Assembly: GCA_026399895.1 (NCBI GenBank)
Contig: JAPLQC010000007.1
Location: forward strand, 1 to 55,404
Direction: 5' to 3'
Source: Burkholderiales bacterium
GTDB lineage: Bacteria; Pseudomonadota; Gammaproteobacteria; Burkholderiales; Burkholderiaceae_D
DNA: 55,404 nt
The position numbers were made by a program, and so were the translations under genes. Of this stretch, positions 20,470 to 28,700 are shown piece after piece (the first letter of the stretch is position 1; each line of letters starts with the position of its first letter). The notes under the pieces were generated by a model that searched no databases, had not been told where the DNA came from, and saw only the letters and a list, made by a program, of their open reading frames with translations.

Positions 20470-22429
20470 CCTGCGAGCGCGATTCGATTTCCTCCCAGCG
20501 CTCGAGCGCCTGCACCAGAAGTGTATCGATCTCGGCATAGCGCTGATTCAGCTGCTGGGCCTCCGAGGGTGACTGTCGATACAGAGATGCGTCGGCGAGT
20601 CGCGCAGAAATACTAGTCTGCTCCGCCTCCAAATCTGCAATCAACTGCGGTAGCTGCTCCAGCTCGCGTTGCTCCTTAAATGAAAGCTTCTTCGGCTTTG
20701 CGACAGCTGCTGAAGAAGTCGTCGCTGATGCATTTGTCGCTGAAGACTTCGCCGCCGCAGAATCTCCTGGAGAAACCGCTGACGCGCTGGACGTCGACTT
20801 TTGCATCGGCTTCTTGCTGTCGACGGGTTCTACGGGCGCCCTTACGCGCTCCCAATCACTGTAGCCGCCGACGTATTCACGCCAACGACCCTCACCCTCG
20901 GCCACAAAGACCTGCGTCACCACGTTATCCAGAAACACACGATCATGGCTTACCAAGAATACGGTGCCGGCGTAATCCTCCAGCAACTGCTCGAGTAATT
21001 CCAAGGTATCGATATCAAGATCATTCGTCGGCTCATCCAGCACGAGTACATTGGCTGGCTTCGCAAAAAGTCTGGCTAGCAGCAAACGATTGCGCTCACC
21101 ACCCGACAATGACTTGACGGGTGATCGAGCTCGCTCGGGCGCGAACAAAAAATCACCGAGATACGTCATGACATGTTTGCGATTGCCATTGACCTCGACC
21201 CAGTCACTGCCCGGCGATATCGTTTCGGCGAGCGAGGCTTCTTCATTCAGCTGCTCACGCATCTGATCAAAGTAAGCGATCTGCAGACGACTACCTTGAC
21301 GTATCGTTCCGGAATCTGGCTGCTGCTCCCCCAAAATCAATCTCAGCAGCGTTGTCTTGCCGGCGCCATTCAAGCCAATCAGGCCCACCTTATCGCCACG
21401 CAAAATCGTGGCGCTGAAGTCATTCACGATGACACGATCACCATAGGCTTTACGCACATCGATCAGTTCAGCGACCAACTTGCCCGATTGTTCGCCTGCC
21501 GAAAGTGCCAGCTTGACCTGCCCTTGCTGATCGCGTCGGCGTGAGCGCTCAAGACGCAAGGACTCCAAACGTCGCACCCGACCTTCATTACGCGTCCGAC
21601 GGGCCTCAACGCCTTTACGTATCCATACCTCTTCTTGCGCCAGAAATTTGTCAAACTTGGCGTGCTCGATATCTTCAACTACGAGCTGATCGGCTTTGCG
21701 ACGCTGATAGGCACTGAAGTTACCGTCATACGACTGCAAGCGCCCACGATCCAGCTCGACGATTCGCGTCGCTACTTTGTCGAGAAAACTTCGATCGTGC
21801 GTGATGAACAACAGGCTGCCACGGAATTCACACAGCAACTCTTCGAGCCACTGTATCGATGAAAAATCCAGGTGGTTAGTAGGCTCATCGAGCAAGAGAA
21901 CATCTGGCGCTGCGACTAAGGCACGCGCCAGTGCTACACGCTTTTTCATACCTCCGGAAAGGGTCGCGATCTTGCGCTGCCCATCGAGTTGCAGACGCTG
22001 CAGGGTGGTCTCAATACGGTTGTTCAGATTCCATCCATCGGCAACATCCAACTCCACTTGGAGTTCGTGCAGCCGCTCCATCAATGCCGTATCGTCAGCA
22101 CTACCCAATTGTTCGGAAAGTTGATAGTAGGTGGTGAGTGCTTCACGAATGTGGGCAATACCGCCCGCAACGGCATCAAAAATCAGACTTTCGTCATCAA
22201 ATTGCGGTTCCTGTTCAACATAGGTGATGCGTAGACCTTGCTGTAGCACCAACAGTCCGTCATCGAGCTTCGCTTGGCCCGCAATCACTCGCAGCAGCGA
22301 TGACTTACCGGTGCCATTACGTCCGATCAGACCTATGCGCTCGCCTGACTCGAGCGAGAACTCGGCATGATCAAGTAGCGGGACATGGCCGAAGGCCAAC
22401 TGAGCATTGCTTAGGGAGATAACTGCCAT
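20462..22429 (-). CDS. uup: ABC-F family ATPase, Uup-like
   Basis: Soluble ABC-F protein with two ATPase domains and no membrane segments; the family acts on ribosomes. Domain 1 has GRNGTGKSSLLRVIAG and LSGGMKKRVALARAL with LLDEPTNHLD. The interdomain linker is Arg-rich (RKGVEARRTRNEGRVRRLESL). Domain 2 has GLNGAGKTTLLRLILG, LSGGERNRLLLARLF and LDEPTNDLD. A Ser/Ala-rich stretch then leads to a C-terminal coiled coil (EQRELEQLPQLIADLEAEQ), the Uup-type arrangement. The 655-residue length and MAVISLSNAQLAFG start fit. The 3' end overlaps the SirB1-like gene by 8 bp. Confidence 0.93.
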   Translation of the reverse strand: MAVISLSNAQLAFGHVPLLDHAEFSLESGERIGLIGRNGTGKSSLLRVIAGQAKLDDGLLVLQQGLRITYVEQEPQFDDESLIFDAVAGGIAHIREALTTYYQLSEQLGSADDTALMERLHELQVELDVADGWNLNNRIETTLQRLQLDGQRKIATLSGGMKKRVALARALVAAPDVLLLDEPTNHLDFSSIQWLEELLCEFRGSLLFITHDRSFLDKVATRIVELDRGRLQSYDGNFSAYQRRKADQLVVEDIEHAKFDKFLAQEEVWIRKGVEARRTRNEGRVRRLESLRLERSRRRDQQGQVKLALSAGEQSGKLVAELIDVRKAYGDRVIVNDFSATILRGDKVGLIGLNGAGKTTLLRLILGEQQPDSGTIRQGSRLQIAYFDQMREQLNEEASLAETISPGSDWVEVNGNRKHVMTYLGDFLFAPERARSPVKSLSGGERNRLLLARLFAKPANVLVLDEPTNDLDIDTLELLEQLLEDYAGTVFLVSHDRVFLDNVVTQVFVAEGEGRWREYVGGYSDWERVRAPVEPVDSKKPMQKSTSSASAVSPGDSAAAKSSATNASATTSSAAVAKPKKLSFKEQRELEQLPQLIADLEAEQTSISARLADASLYRQSPSEAQQLNQRYAEIDTLLVQALERWEEIESRSQAS

Positions 22430-22714
22430 ATACCGGCTTTGCGCCAACCAACAGCGACGATGGACGAAGGAGATAGTGCATTGTACTGGCACTGCGAGCA
22501 TCCATCGTGCCCCGCTCGACCTTATTCGCCAAAGACCCTCAGTTATAATTCTGCACCAGACACGCGTGCAACATAAGTGCCTAATGATCGCGTGGTCGAG
22601 CCTGTGGCGTAGATTTACCCGCCCATGCGAAACCTACCAAATGGTGTCCTCGGCGGTAGTTGCCATCAGTTGGTTCGAGCGGTTTAATCAAGTTGTTCGT
22701 GTTGCGCTGATGTC
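22430..22714. other. Intergenic region between uup and tRNA-Arg
   Basis: This 285-bp stretch has no convincing gene. It contains inverted repeat arms acgatgga (22457-22464) and tccatcgt (22501-22508) in the uup leader. A plus-strand TATAAT at 22544-22549 has a poor -35. At 22645-22661 there is a near copy (tgtcctcggcggtagtt) of the 5' end of the adjacent tRNA gene. Confidence 0.45.
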
Positions 22715-22789
22715 CTCGCCGTAGTTCAATGGATAGAACGAGTGCCTCCTAAGCGCTAGATACAGGTTCGATTCCTGTCGGCGGGACCA
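22715..22789 (+). tRNA. tRNA-Arg (anticodon CCT)
   Basis: The cloverleaf can be drawn by hand. The acceptor stem is ctcgccg / cggcggg (one T-G pair), followed by TA at positions 8-9. The D-stem is gttc/gaac, the anticodon stem agtgc/gcgct, and the loop ctcctaa gives anticodon CCT (codon AGG). The variable loop has four bases, the T-stem is acagg/cctgt with loop ttcgatt, and the CCA end is encoded. The first pair is C-G, less usual than G-C. The following gene starts 44 bp later. Confidence 0.92.
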
Positions 22790-22833
22790 TCGATGAGCGA
22801 CGATACCACCATCATCACCAGACGAGGCGCCGC

Positions 22834-24849
22834 ATGAGTGCTCTGCTGTACGCAGCCACGATTTTTTCCAGCGCTTTCTTGCTGTTTCTGGTTCAACCAA
22901 TTGTCTCGAAACACATCTTGCCTTGGTTTGGCGGATCGGCCGCTGTGTGGGCCACCTGTCTGGTGTTCTTCCAAAGTGCTCTGCTGCTGGGATACGCCTA
23001 CGCAGACCGCATCACGCGCTGGTTACCACCGCGCCGACAGCCCTGGCCACATGCCGCACTACTCTTGATCAGTCTGCTGATGTTGCCGGTGTTGGCAGAC
23101 CCGAGCTGGCGGCCCGTAGGCGATGAGGACCCAAGCCTGCATATTTTGTTACTGCTTAGCGCCACCGTCGGCTTGCCCTACCTGATGCTATCTACCACCG
23201 GCCCACTGATTCAGGCATGGGCAGCTCATACTGGCCATGGCACCAAGGTTTACCGACTCTTCTCTTTGTCCAACCTGGCGTCGCTGCTGGCGCTGCTGTG
23301 CTACCCCTTCTTGATCGAACCCTGGCTCTCACTACAATCACAGTCCCTAGTGTGGTCTTTTATCTACGCTTGCTTTGTGGGTCTTTGCATCGCCTCGGGT
23401 ATCGCCTTAACCCGGAATAGCGACCAAACACTCGTTGAACAAACTGCGGTGGAGCAAGATCAACCACCCACACTGGGACGCCAGATCGTATGGCTGTCGC
23501 TTGCAGCGCTGAGTGCTTGGTTATTACTCGGCGTGACCAATCACATCACGCAAAACATTGCGGCCATCCCTTTCCTGTGGATCTTGCCACTGACGATTTA
23601 TCTGCTCAGCTTCGTGCTCTGCTTCGAGAGCGAGCGCTGGTACCGTCGTAACTGGTGGCTGCCACCTTTCGTTGTACTGATGGCGATAGCTGCCTATGGA
23701 CTGCAAGATAACAAGCTTGGGTTGAACATCGTTTGGGCTATTCCGCTTTATTGCGGCACGCTATTGGTGGCGACGATGTTCTTGCATGGCGAGTTGGCTG
23801 CGCTTCGCCCAGGGACGCGGCATCTCACGCGATTCTATTTAGCTTTGTCGCTCGGCGGCGCTGTGGGCGGCGCCCTGGTCGGTTTGTTAGCGCCACGGGT
23901 ATTGCCTGCCTACTATGAACTTGGAATTGGCTTTGTGCTGACAGGCCTGCTGGCTGCTTTCGTCATGCGCGATAAAAAAATCACGACAGCGATTGGCTTA
24001 TTGCTGGCGCTGTTCTGCGCCATGATGCTGTGGCGGCAAATTCACACCGACCTGAACTCCGCGCATCTTCTGACCCGAAATTTTTACGGTCGGCTACTGG
24101 TACGTGATCTACCGACATCAACGCCGGGGGTCACGGTACGCCGTCTGCTACATGGCGCCATTCTGCACGGTGAAGAATATCTATCTGGCCCGAACCATAA
24201 CAAGCCTACGACCTACTATGGCATCAGCTCCGGTATTGGCCGATTACTCGCCGTACCGGATAACATTGGCCATCGTATTGTTGGCGTGGTGGGTCTCGGT
24301 ACAGGCACCTTGGCTGCTTACGGCGAAGACGGCGATCGTTTCCGCTTTTACGATATTGATCCGGCGGTGATCCAAATTGCAAAAACAGAGTTTGGCTACT
24401 TGCGCAACAGCCACGCAAGTATCGAGACCGTACTCGGCGATGCCAGACTCAATCTTGAACGCGAAGTACCGAACGGTTTTGATGTACTGGTGATTGACGC
24501 GTTCTCAGGTGATTCAATACCGGTGCACCTGATCACACGCGAAGCGCTTGCCTTATACCGCAAGCATATGAAACCCGATGGCGTGATCGCATTTCATGTA
24601 TCGAACCGCTACTTGTCGCTAGCGCCCGTGGTCGAAAAACTTTCAGAGGATGCGGGTATGCACGCCATGCTCATCGCCGACAGCCAACCGGCCGCACCAC
24701 TGCTGAACACTGACTGGATACTGGTTGCTGCCACACGCGAGGCGCTGATGAAACCTTCGCTGCTGAGAGTCGCCAAAAAACCGCCCATCATTGAAGGTTT
24801 ACAGCCCTGGACAGATGACAGCAATAACCTGTTCAAGGTACTGAAATAA
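22834..24849 (+). CDS. Membrane-fused spermidine-synthase-like protein
   Basis: A 671-residue protein. Residues 1 to about 400 form many transmembrane segments (starting LLYAATIFSSAFLLFLVQPIVSKHILPW, residues 4-31), as in MFS/spermidine-synthase fusion proteins. The C-terminal part is a spermidine-synthase-like SAM fold with VGLGTGTLAAYG, FYDIDPAVIQIA, LGDARLNLE and VIDAFSGDSIPVHL. Whether it makes a polyamine is not established for this fusion type. A six-unit 15-bp repeat in the same frame follows its stop codon. Confidence 0.88.
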   Translation: MSALLYAATIFSSAFLLFLVQPIVSKHILPWFGGSAAVWATCLVFFQSALLLGYAYADRITRWLPPRRQPWPHAALLLISLLMLPVLADPSWRPVGDEDPSLHILLLLSATVGLPYLMLSTTGPLIQAWAAHTGHGTKVYRLFSLSNLASLLALLCYPFLIEPWLSLQSQSLVWSFIYACFVGLCIASGIALTRNSDQTLVEQTAVEQDQPPTLGRQIVWLSLAALSAWLLLGVTNHITQNIAAIPFLWILPLTIYLLSFVLCFESERWYRRNWWLPPFVVLMAIAAYGLQDNKLGLNIVWAIPLYCGTLLVATMFLHGELAALRPGTRHLTRFYLALSLGGAVGGALVGLLAPRVLPAYYELGIGFVLTGLLAAFVMRDKKITTAIGLLLALFCAMMLWRQIHTDLNSAHLLTRNFYGRLLVRDLPTSTPGVTVRRLLHGAILHGEEYLSGPNHNKPTTYYGISSGIGRLLAVPDNIGHRIVGVVGLGTGTLAAYGEDGDRFRFYDIDPAVIQIAKTEFGYLRNSHASIETVLGDARLNLEREVPNGFDVLVIDAFSGDSIPVHLITREALALYRKHMKPDGVIAFHVSNRYLSLAPVVEKLSEDAGMHAMLIADSQPAAPLLNTDWILVAATREALMKPSLLRVAKKPPIIEGLQPWTDDSNNLFKVLK

Positions 24850-24852
24850 GGA

Positions 24853-24942
24853 TCAGCGCGAAGGGTTCCAGCGCTGAGAGCCCCAGCTCTAGGGCTTTCA
24901 GCTATGAGGCCCTTAGCTATAAGACCATCAGCTCAATCGATA
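24853..24942. repeat. Six degenerate 15-bp tandem units after a stop codon
   Basis: Units of exactly 15 bases start at 24853, 24868, 24883, 24898, 24913 and 24928. Examples are ccagcgctgagagcc, ccagctctagggctt, tcagctatgaggccc and ttagctataagacca. All keep a core close to YCAGC. The units are in frame with the upstream coding sequence, so readthrough of the TAA would add pentapeptides of the form [PS]A[LM]R[AP] until TGA at 24949. Confidence 0.8.
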
Positions 24943-24963
24943 CACACCTGAGCAAGGGCGTCA

Positions 24964-25455
24964 TTAGTTCAGCTTGCGCGGTTTGCCAAAGCTGCCCTCT
25001 TTAGGGAATAAAAAGGTTGTCTTGCTGGGGCCCATGCCAACAATCTGGACCATCGCACCTTGATCGCCGGCCGAGCCGTCGTAGTGCACAGCACCCGCCT
25101 TGTGGAACATATAGGTACCTGTTTTCAAGGGCGTAGTGGCCTTGGGATCCCAGCTATCGTCAGTGCCTGCATTCCATGTTCCTTGCACCACAATCACATG
25201 TCGATCTTCACCATGAAAATGGGGCGAGCTCATGACACCGGGTGGAAAGTAAGCGCGAATCACATACATGCCCGGTTTGCTCGGATCACCAAATACGACC
25301 GCGAGTTTCGCGCCAGCGTCAGACTCTTGCCAGACAAGTTTCTCAGTAGGCATGATCAGAAAATCAGCCTCGCTCGGCGCTGAATAAGTCGGTGCCACCG
25401 TCAATACCGATGCCAGCGATAAGGCCGCCAATGGCAAAAAAAATTTCCCCCGCAT
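24964..25455 (-). CDS. Exported cupin-domain protein
   Basis: A 163-residue protein with a signal peptide (MRGKFFLPLAALSLASVLTV, cleavage probably near TYSA). It is followed by a small beta-barrel cupin domain with the metal-binding motif SSPHFHGEDRHVIVVQG (two His, one Glu-rich position and a further His) and a second motif FHKAGAVHYDG. The reaction is unknown. The ATG has GGGGAAG in front. It is divergent from the fumarylacetoacetase-fold gene across 154 bp holding a palindrome. Confidence 0.85.
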   Translation of the reverse strand: MRGKFFLPLAALSLASVLTVAPTYSAPSEADFLIMPTEKLVWQESDAGAKLAVVFGDPSKPGMYVIRAYFPPGVMSSPHFHGEDRHVIVVQGTWNAGTDDSWDPKATTPLKTGTYMFHKAGAVHYDGSAGDQGAMVQIVGMGPSKTTFLFPKEGSFGKPRKLN

Positions 25456-25500
25456 GAGCTTCCCCTTGATGAAAATTTTGTTTAGAAATTTATATGACGA

Positions 25501-25515
25501 TATCGTTTAACGATA
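25501..25515. promoter_or_regulatory. Palindrome between divergent genes, operator candidate
   Basis: Arms TATCGTT and AACGATA flank a single central T. It lies midway between the divergent starts of the cupin gene and the fumarylacetoacetase-fold gene, a position where one regulator could act on both. The regulator is unknown. Confidence 0.45.
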
Positions 25516-25609
25516 GCACAGCGTCCTTATCTGGAATAATGAAAAGACTTTGTCTCGAGCAGGCATAATGCCGCTTAACGACTTATTTTGATAATCAAAG
25601 GAGATCCCA

Positions 25610-26464
25610 ATGAAGCTCGTGCGCTACGGTCGACCCGGTAATGAAAAACCAGGACTCATTGATGCCGACGGCAAGCTGAGAGATCTGTCGTCGATTATTG
25701 ACGACATCGCACCTGCTCAGCTCTCCGATAAATCGCTGGCTAAACTTAGCCGCATCAAGCCCGCAAACTTGCCGGCAGTACGCGGTAAACCACGCTTCGG
25801 CGTACCGTTATCTGGCATCGGCAAAATCGTCGCAATCGGCCTCAACTACGCCGACCACGCCGCGGAGGCGGGTTTACGTGTACCAACCGAGCCGATTATC
25901 TTCATGAAGGCCATCACCTGCCTCAATGGCCCCAGTGATGATGTGATGCTGCCCAAAGAAGTCACCAAGGCCGACTGGGAAGTTGAGCTAGGCGTGGTGA
26001 TTGGAACGAAAGCGCAGTATGTCAGCGAGCGGCAAGCCCTGTCGCATGTTGCTGGCTATTGCATCGTGAACGATGTGTCCGAGCGTGCGTTCCAAACTGA
26101 GCGTGGCGGCACGTGGGATAAAGGCAAGGGCTGCGACACCTTTGGCCCAGTGGGACCATGGTTGGTCACGCGCGATGAGATCACCAACCCGCAGCGACTG
26201 AATCTTTGGCTAGACCTGAACGGTGAGCGCTGCCAGACGGGTAACACACGCACCATGATTTTTTCTGTTGCGAAGATCGTTAGCTACGTCAGCCGCTTCA
26301 TGACGCTTATGCCCGGCGATGTTATCGCGACCGGTACACCACCGGGGGTTGGCATGGGAATGAAACCGCCACGATTCCTCGAGGCGGGTGATGAGATGCG
26401 ACTAGGTATTGATGGCCTGGGTGAGCAGCATCAGCGTGTGGCGGCCTACCGCAAGGCGCGATAA
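25610..26464 (+). CDS. Fumarylacetoacetate hydrolase family protein
   Basis: A 284-residue FAH-superfamily enzyme that hydrolyses or decarboxylates diketo acids with a divalent metal. It carries KIVAIGLNYADHAAE, the metal-ligand segment KADWEVELGVVIG, VNDVSERAFQ, and the C-terminal PGDVIATGTPPGVGMGMKPP. Sequences of this type are variously annotated as ureidoglycolate lyase or 2,4-diketo-3-deoxy-L-fuconate hydrolase, and the substrate cannot be fixed here. A maleylacetoacetate-isomerase-like gene is convergent downstream, so an aromatic or tyrosine degradation role is possible. AAGGAG precedes the ATG. Confidence 0.88.
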   Translation: MKLVRYGRPGNEKPGLIDADGKLRDLSSIIDDIAPAQLSDKSLAKLSRIKPANLPAVRGKPRFGVPLSGIGKIVAIGLNYADHAAEAGLRVPTEPIIFMKAITCLNGPSDDVMLPKEVTKADWEVELGVVIGTKAQYVSERQALSHVAGYCIVNDVSERAFQTERGGTWDKGKGCDTFGPVGPWLVTRDEITNPQRLNLWLDLNGERCQTGNTRTMIFSVAKIVSYVSRFMTLMPGDVIATGTPPGVGMGMKPPRFLEAGDEMRLGIDGLGEQHQRVAAYRKAR

Positions 26465-26483
26465 TCACTCTTCGCTTGGCGCA

Positions 26484-27109
26484 TCACTCGGCATCGGGCT
26501 GATGCGCTGGCGAAGCATTCACGAAAGCTGGCAGCTTCAAGCAGGCTTCATTGATGATAAATCGCACTGCATGCGCTGCCCATTGGCGACCTGAGGCACC
26601 AAAATACAATCAGCCAAGCTCGGGGTATCACCAAAACAGAACTGACCAACGCGGGCATCCTGTGCCAAGACGCGTTCGACGCTAGCGAGCCCCTGCTCGA
26701 CCCAATGTCGATACCAACGGTTCTTATCTTCCTCAGATACGCCCATCTCATTCTGCAGATAGCGCAGCACCCGCAAATTGTCGATGGGATGAATATCGCA
26801 AGCGATCGATAGCGCGATGCTTCGCAGCCACGCTCTGTCTTTTGGGTCGGGTGGCAGTAAGGCAGGCAGTGGATAAACTTCCTCGAGATATTCAATAATC
26901 GCGAGCGACTGCGTCAGTACATCGCCATCGGATAGTTGAAGCGAAGGCACCAGCGCATCCGGATTCAGCTTGCGGTATTCGGCATTGAATTGCTCACCTC
27001 CCCCCTTTACTAAATGCACAGGGATCAGGTCAACCGGCAAACCCTTGAGGTTCAGCGCAATACGCACCCGGTAGGAAGCCGAGCTCCGAAAGTAGCTATA
27101 CAGTTTCAT
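26484..27109 (-). pseudogene. maiA: Maleylacetoacetate isomerase (zeta GST), C-terminus frameshifted
   Basis: Zeta-class glutathione transferase that isomerises maleylacetoacetate to fumarylacetoacetate. The N-terminal thioredoxin fold shows YSYFRSSASYRVRIALNLKGL with the catalytic Ser pair. The C-terminal domain shows DTPSLADCILVPQV. After QCDLSS the frame reads MKPA and stops at 26537, giving 190 residues instead of about 212. The expected ending ACLKLPAFVNASPAHQPDAE is present immediately downstream in another frame and ends at 26484. The gap between CDLS and ACLKLPAF is 8 nt where about 27-30 are expected, implying loss of some 19-22 bp. The truncated protein may still fold, but its last helix is replaced. 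Confidence 0.85.
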
Positions 27110-27207
27110 CGTTGGGAAAAGCCCATTTGGGCGAGTTGATTATGCACAGTCGAGGACTTATTCCTCGCCGGAATTTTGAGATTGATTCGCGATCAGCCAG
27201 ATCGAGT

Positions 27208-27933
27208 CTAGCCACCGAGGTATGCCTCGACCACCCGCGCATCCTGCAGCAAATTAGCGGCCGTATCATGCAGAACGATGCGGCCGCTTTCCATGACATA
27301 ACCGCGCGTTGAAATCGCTAATGCCTGCCTGACGTTTTGTTCAACCAGCAGAATAGTCACACCTTGCTGCGCTACTTCGCGCACGACCTCGAAGATACGC
27401 TCAACCATGATGGGCGCTAAACCCATTGATGGCTCATCCAACAGCAATAGCCGTGGCCGGCTCATGAGCGCACGCGCCATCGCCAGCATTTGCTGCTCAC
27501 CACCCGACAAAGTACCTGCGAGTTGCGACTGTCGCTCCTTGAGACGCGGGAAGGTGTCGAACCAGCGCTCGATATCTGCGGCGATATCCGCCAGATCATC
27601 GCGTGCATACGCGCCCATCAAGAGGTTTTCGCGGATCGTCATGCGAGTGAATACGCCACGCCCCTCGGGCACCATCGCCAATCCGAGTTGCGGCAAACGA
27701 TGCGGTGCCACTGCATCAATCGCGCTGCCCGCGAAATGAACCGAACCGTTACAACGCGAAGCTGCAAGCGTGCGCGTGATTGCCTTCAGCGTGGTTGTCT
27801 TGCCCGCACCATTCGCACCAATCAGCGTGACTAACTCGCCCTCAGCAACGTTCAGCGATACCTCACGCACTGCCTGAATACCACCAAAGGCCACCGACAG
27901 CGCATTCACCTGAAGCAATGGTGTCGTACTCAT
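27208..27933 (-). CDS. livF: Branched-chain amino-acid ABC transporter ATPase LivF (cluster 1)
   Basis: One of two cytosolic ATPases of a LIV-type importer. The 241-residue protein has Walker A GANGAGKTTTLKA, the LivF hallmark VPEGRGVFTRMTIRENLLMGA, the signature LSGGEQQMLAMARAL and Walker B LLLLDEPSMGLAP. It overlaps livG by 4 bp and ends the livHMGF series. The substrate may be branched-chain amino acids or another small amide, because HAAT-family transporters vary. No periplasmic binding protein gene is in the cluster. Confidence 0.93.
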   Translation of the reverse strand: MSTTPLLQVNALSVAFGGIQAVREVSLNVAEGELVTLIGANGAGKTTTLKAITRTLAASRCNGSVHFAGSAIDAVAPHRLPQLGLAMVPEGRGVFTRMTIRENLLMGAYARDDLADIAADIERWFDTFPRLKERQSQLAGTLSGGEQQMLAMARALMSRPRLLLLDEPSMGLAPIMVERIFEVVREVAQQGVTILLVEQNVRQALAISTRGYVMESGRIVLHDTAANLLQDARVVEAYLGG

Positions 27934-28700
27934 GCGGCTTCTCGGCCCAGGTAAGCAGCGATCACATCCGGGTTACGCTGCACGTCTGCAGCGCTGCCGT
28001 CAGCAATCACTTTGCCGTAATCAAGCACCGTGATCTGATCGCACAGGCCCATCACCATCTTGACATCATGTTCGATCAGCAAAATCGTAGTGCCCATCGC
28101 ACGTATCTGTTGCAACAACTCGCTCAGGCTGGCTTTCTCGGTGGCGTTCATGCCTGCTGCCGGCTCATCCAGTGCGAGTAGCAGAGGCTCGGTTGCCAGC
28201 GCTCGCGCAATCTCAACCCGACGCTGGTCACCGTATGAAAGATAGCGCGCAGTGCGATGGGCCAATCCGTCGATGCCCACCAGCGACAGTAATGCCATTG
28301 CCCTATGCTCGATTTCACGCTCTTCGTTGCGCGCTGCTCGATGCCGCAATACTGCACCCAGCACACCCTGACGGGTTCTCACATGCCGCCCAACCATCAC
28401 GTTTTCGAGCGCTGTCATTTCACCGAACAAGCGCAGATTTTGAAACGTACGCGCGATACCGGCTTGCGCAACAAGATGCGGTGAGGATGGTGAGTAAGCT
28501 TGAGCGTTTAGCGTAAAGCTGCCACTGGCTGGCTGATATAGCCCGGTGATCACGTTGAAGCAGGTTGTTTTACCTGCGCCATTAGGTCCGATCAAGCCAT
28601 GGATTTGTCCACGCTGCACAGCCAGGCTGACATTATCCAAAGCCTGCAGACCGCCGAATCGCTTGCTCGCGCCTTCTACGGCAAGTAGTGGCGCCGTCAT
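27930..28700 (-). CDS. livG: Branched-chain amino-acid ABC transporter ATPase LivG (cluster 1)
   Basis: Partner ATPase of LivF. The 256-residue protein has Walker A GPNGAGKTTCFNVITG, the LivG-type GIARTFQNLRLFGEMTALENVMVG, signature LSYGDQRRVEIARAL, Walker B LALDEPAAGMN and the C-terminal DPDVIAAYLG-like tail (NPDVIAAYLGREA). It has ATGA overlaps with livM upstream and livF downstream, so translation of the three is coupled. Confidence 0.94.
   Translation of the reverse strand: MTAPLLAVEGASKRFGGLQALDNVSLAVQRGQIHGLIGPNGAGKTTCFNVITGLYQPASGSFTLNAQAYSPSSPHLVAQAGIARTFQNLRLFGEMTALENVMVGRHVRTRQGVLGAVLRHRAARNEEREIEHRAMALLSLVGIDGLAHRTARYLSYGDQRRVEIARALATEPLLLALDEPAAGMNATEKASLSELLQQIRAMGTTILLIEHDVKMVMGLCDQITVLDYGKVIADGSAADVQRNPDVIAAYLGREAA

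Noticed and set aside
20690..20790. Ser/Ala-rich coding stretch in uup as another tandem repeat
   Set aside because: Only partial 15-bp similarity between two segments is visible. Low-complexity linkers before the C-terminal coiled coil are normal in this family.
22715..24849. tRNA gene as a possible integration site for a mobile element
   Set aside because: No integrase, no direct repeat of the tRNA 3' end and no foreign composition downstream. The neighbour is a long conserved chromosomal gene.
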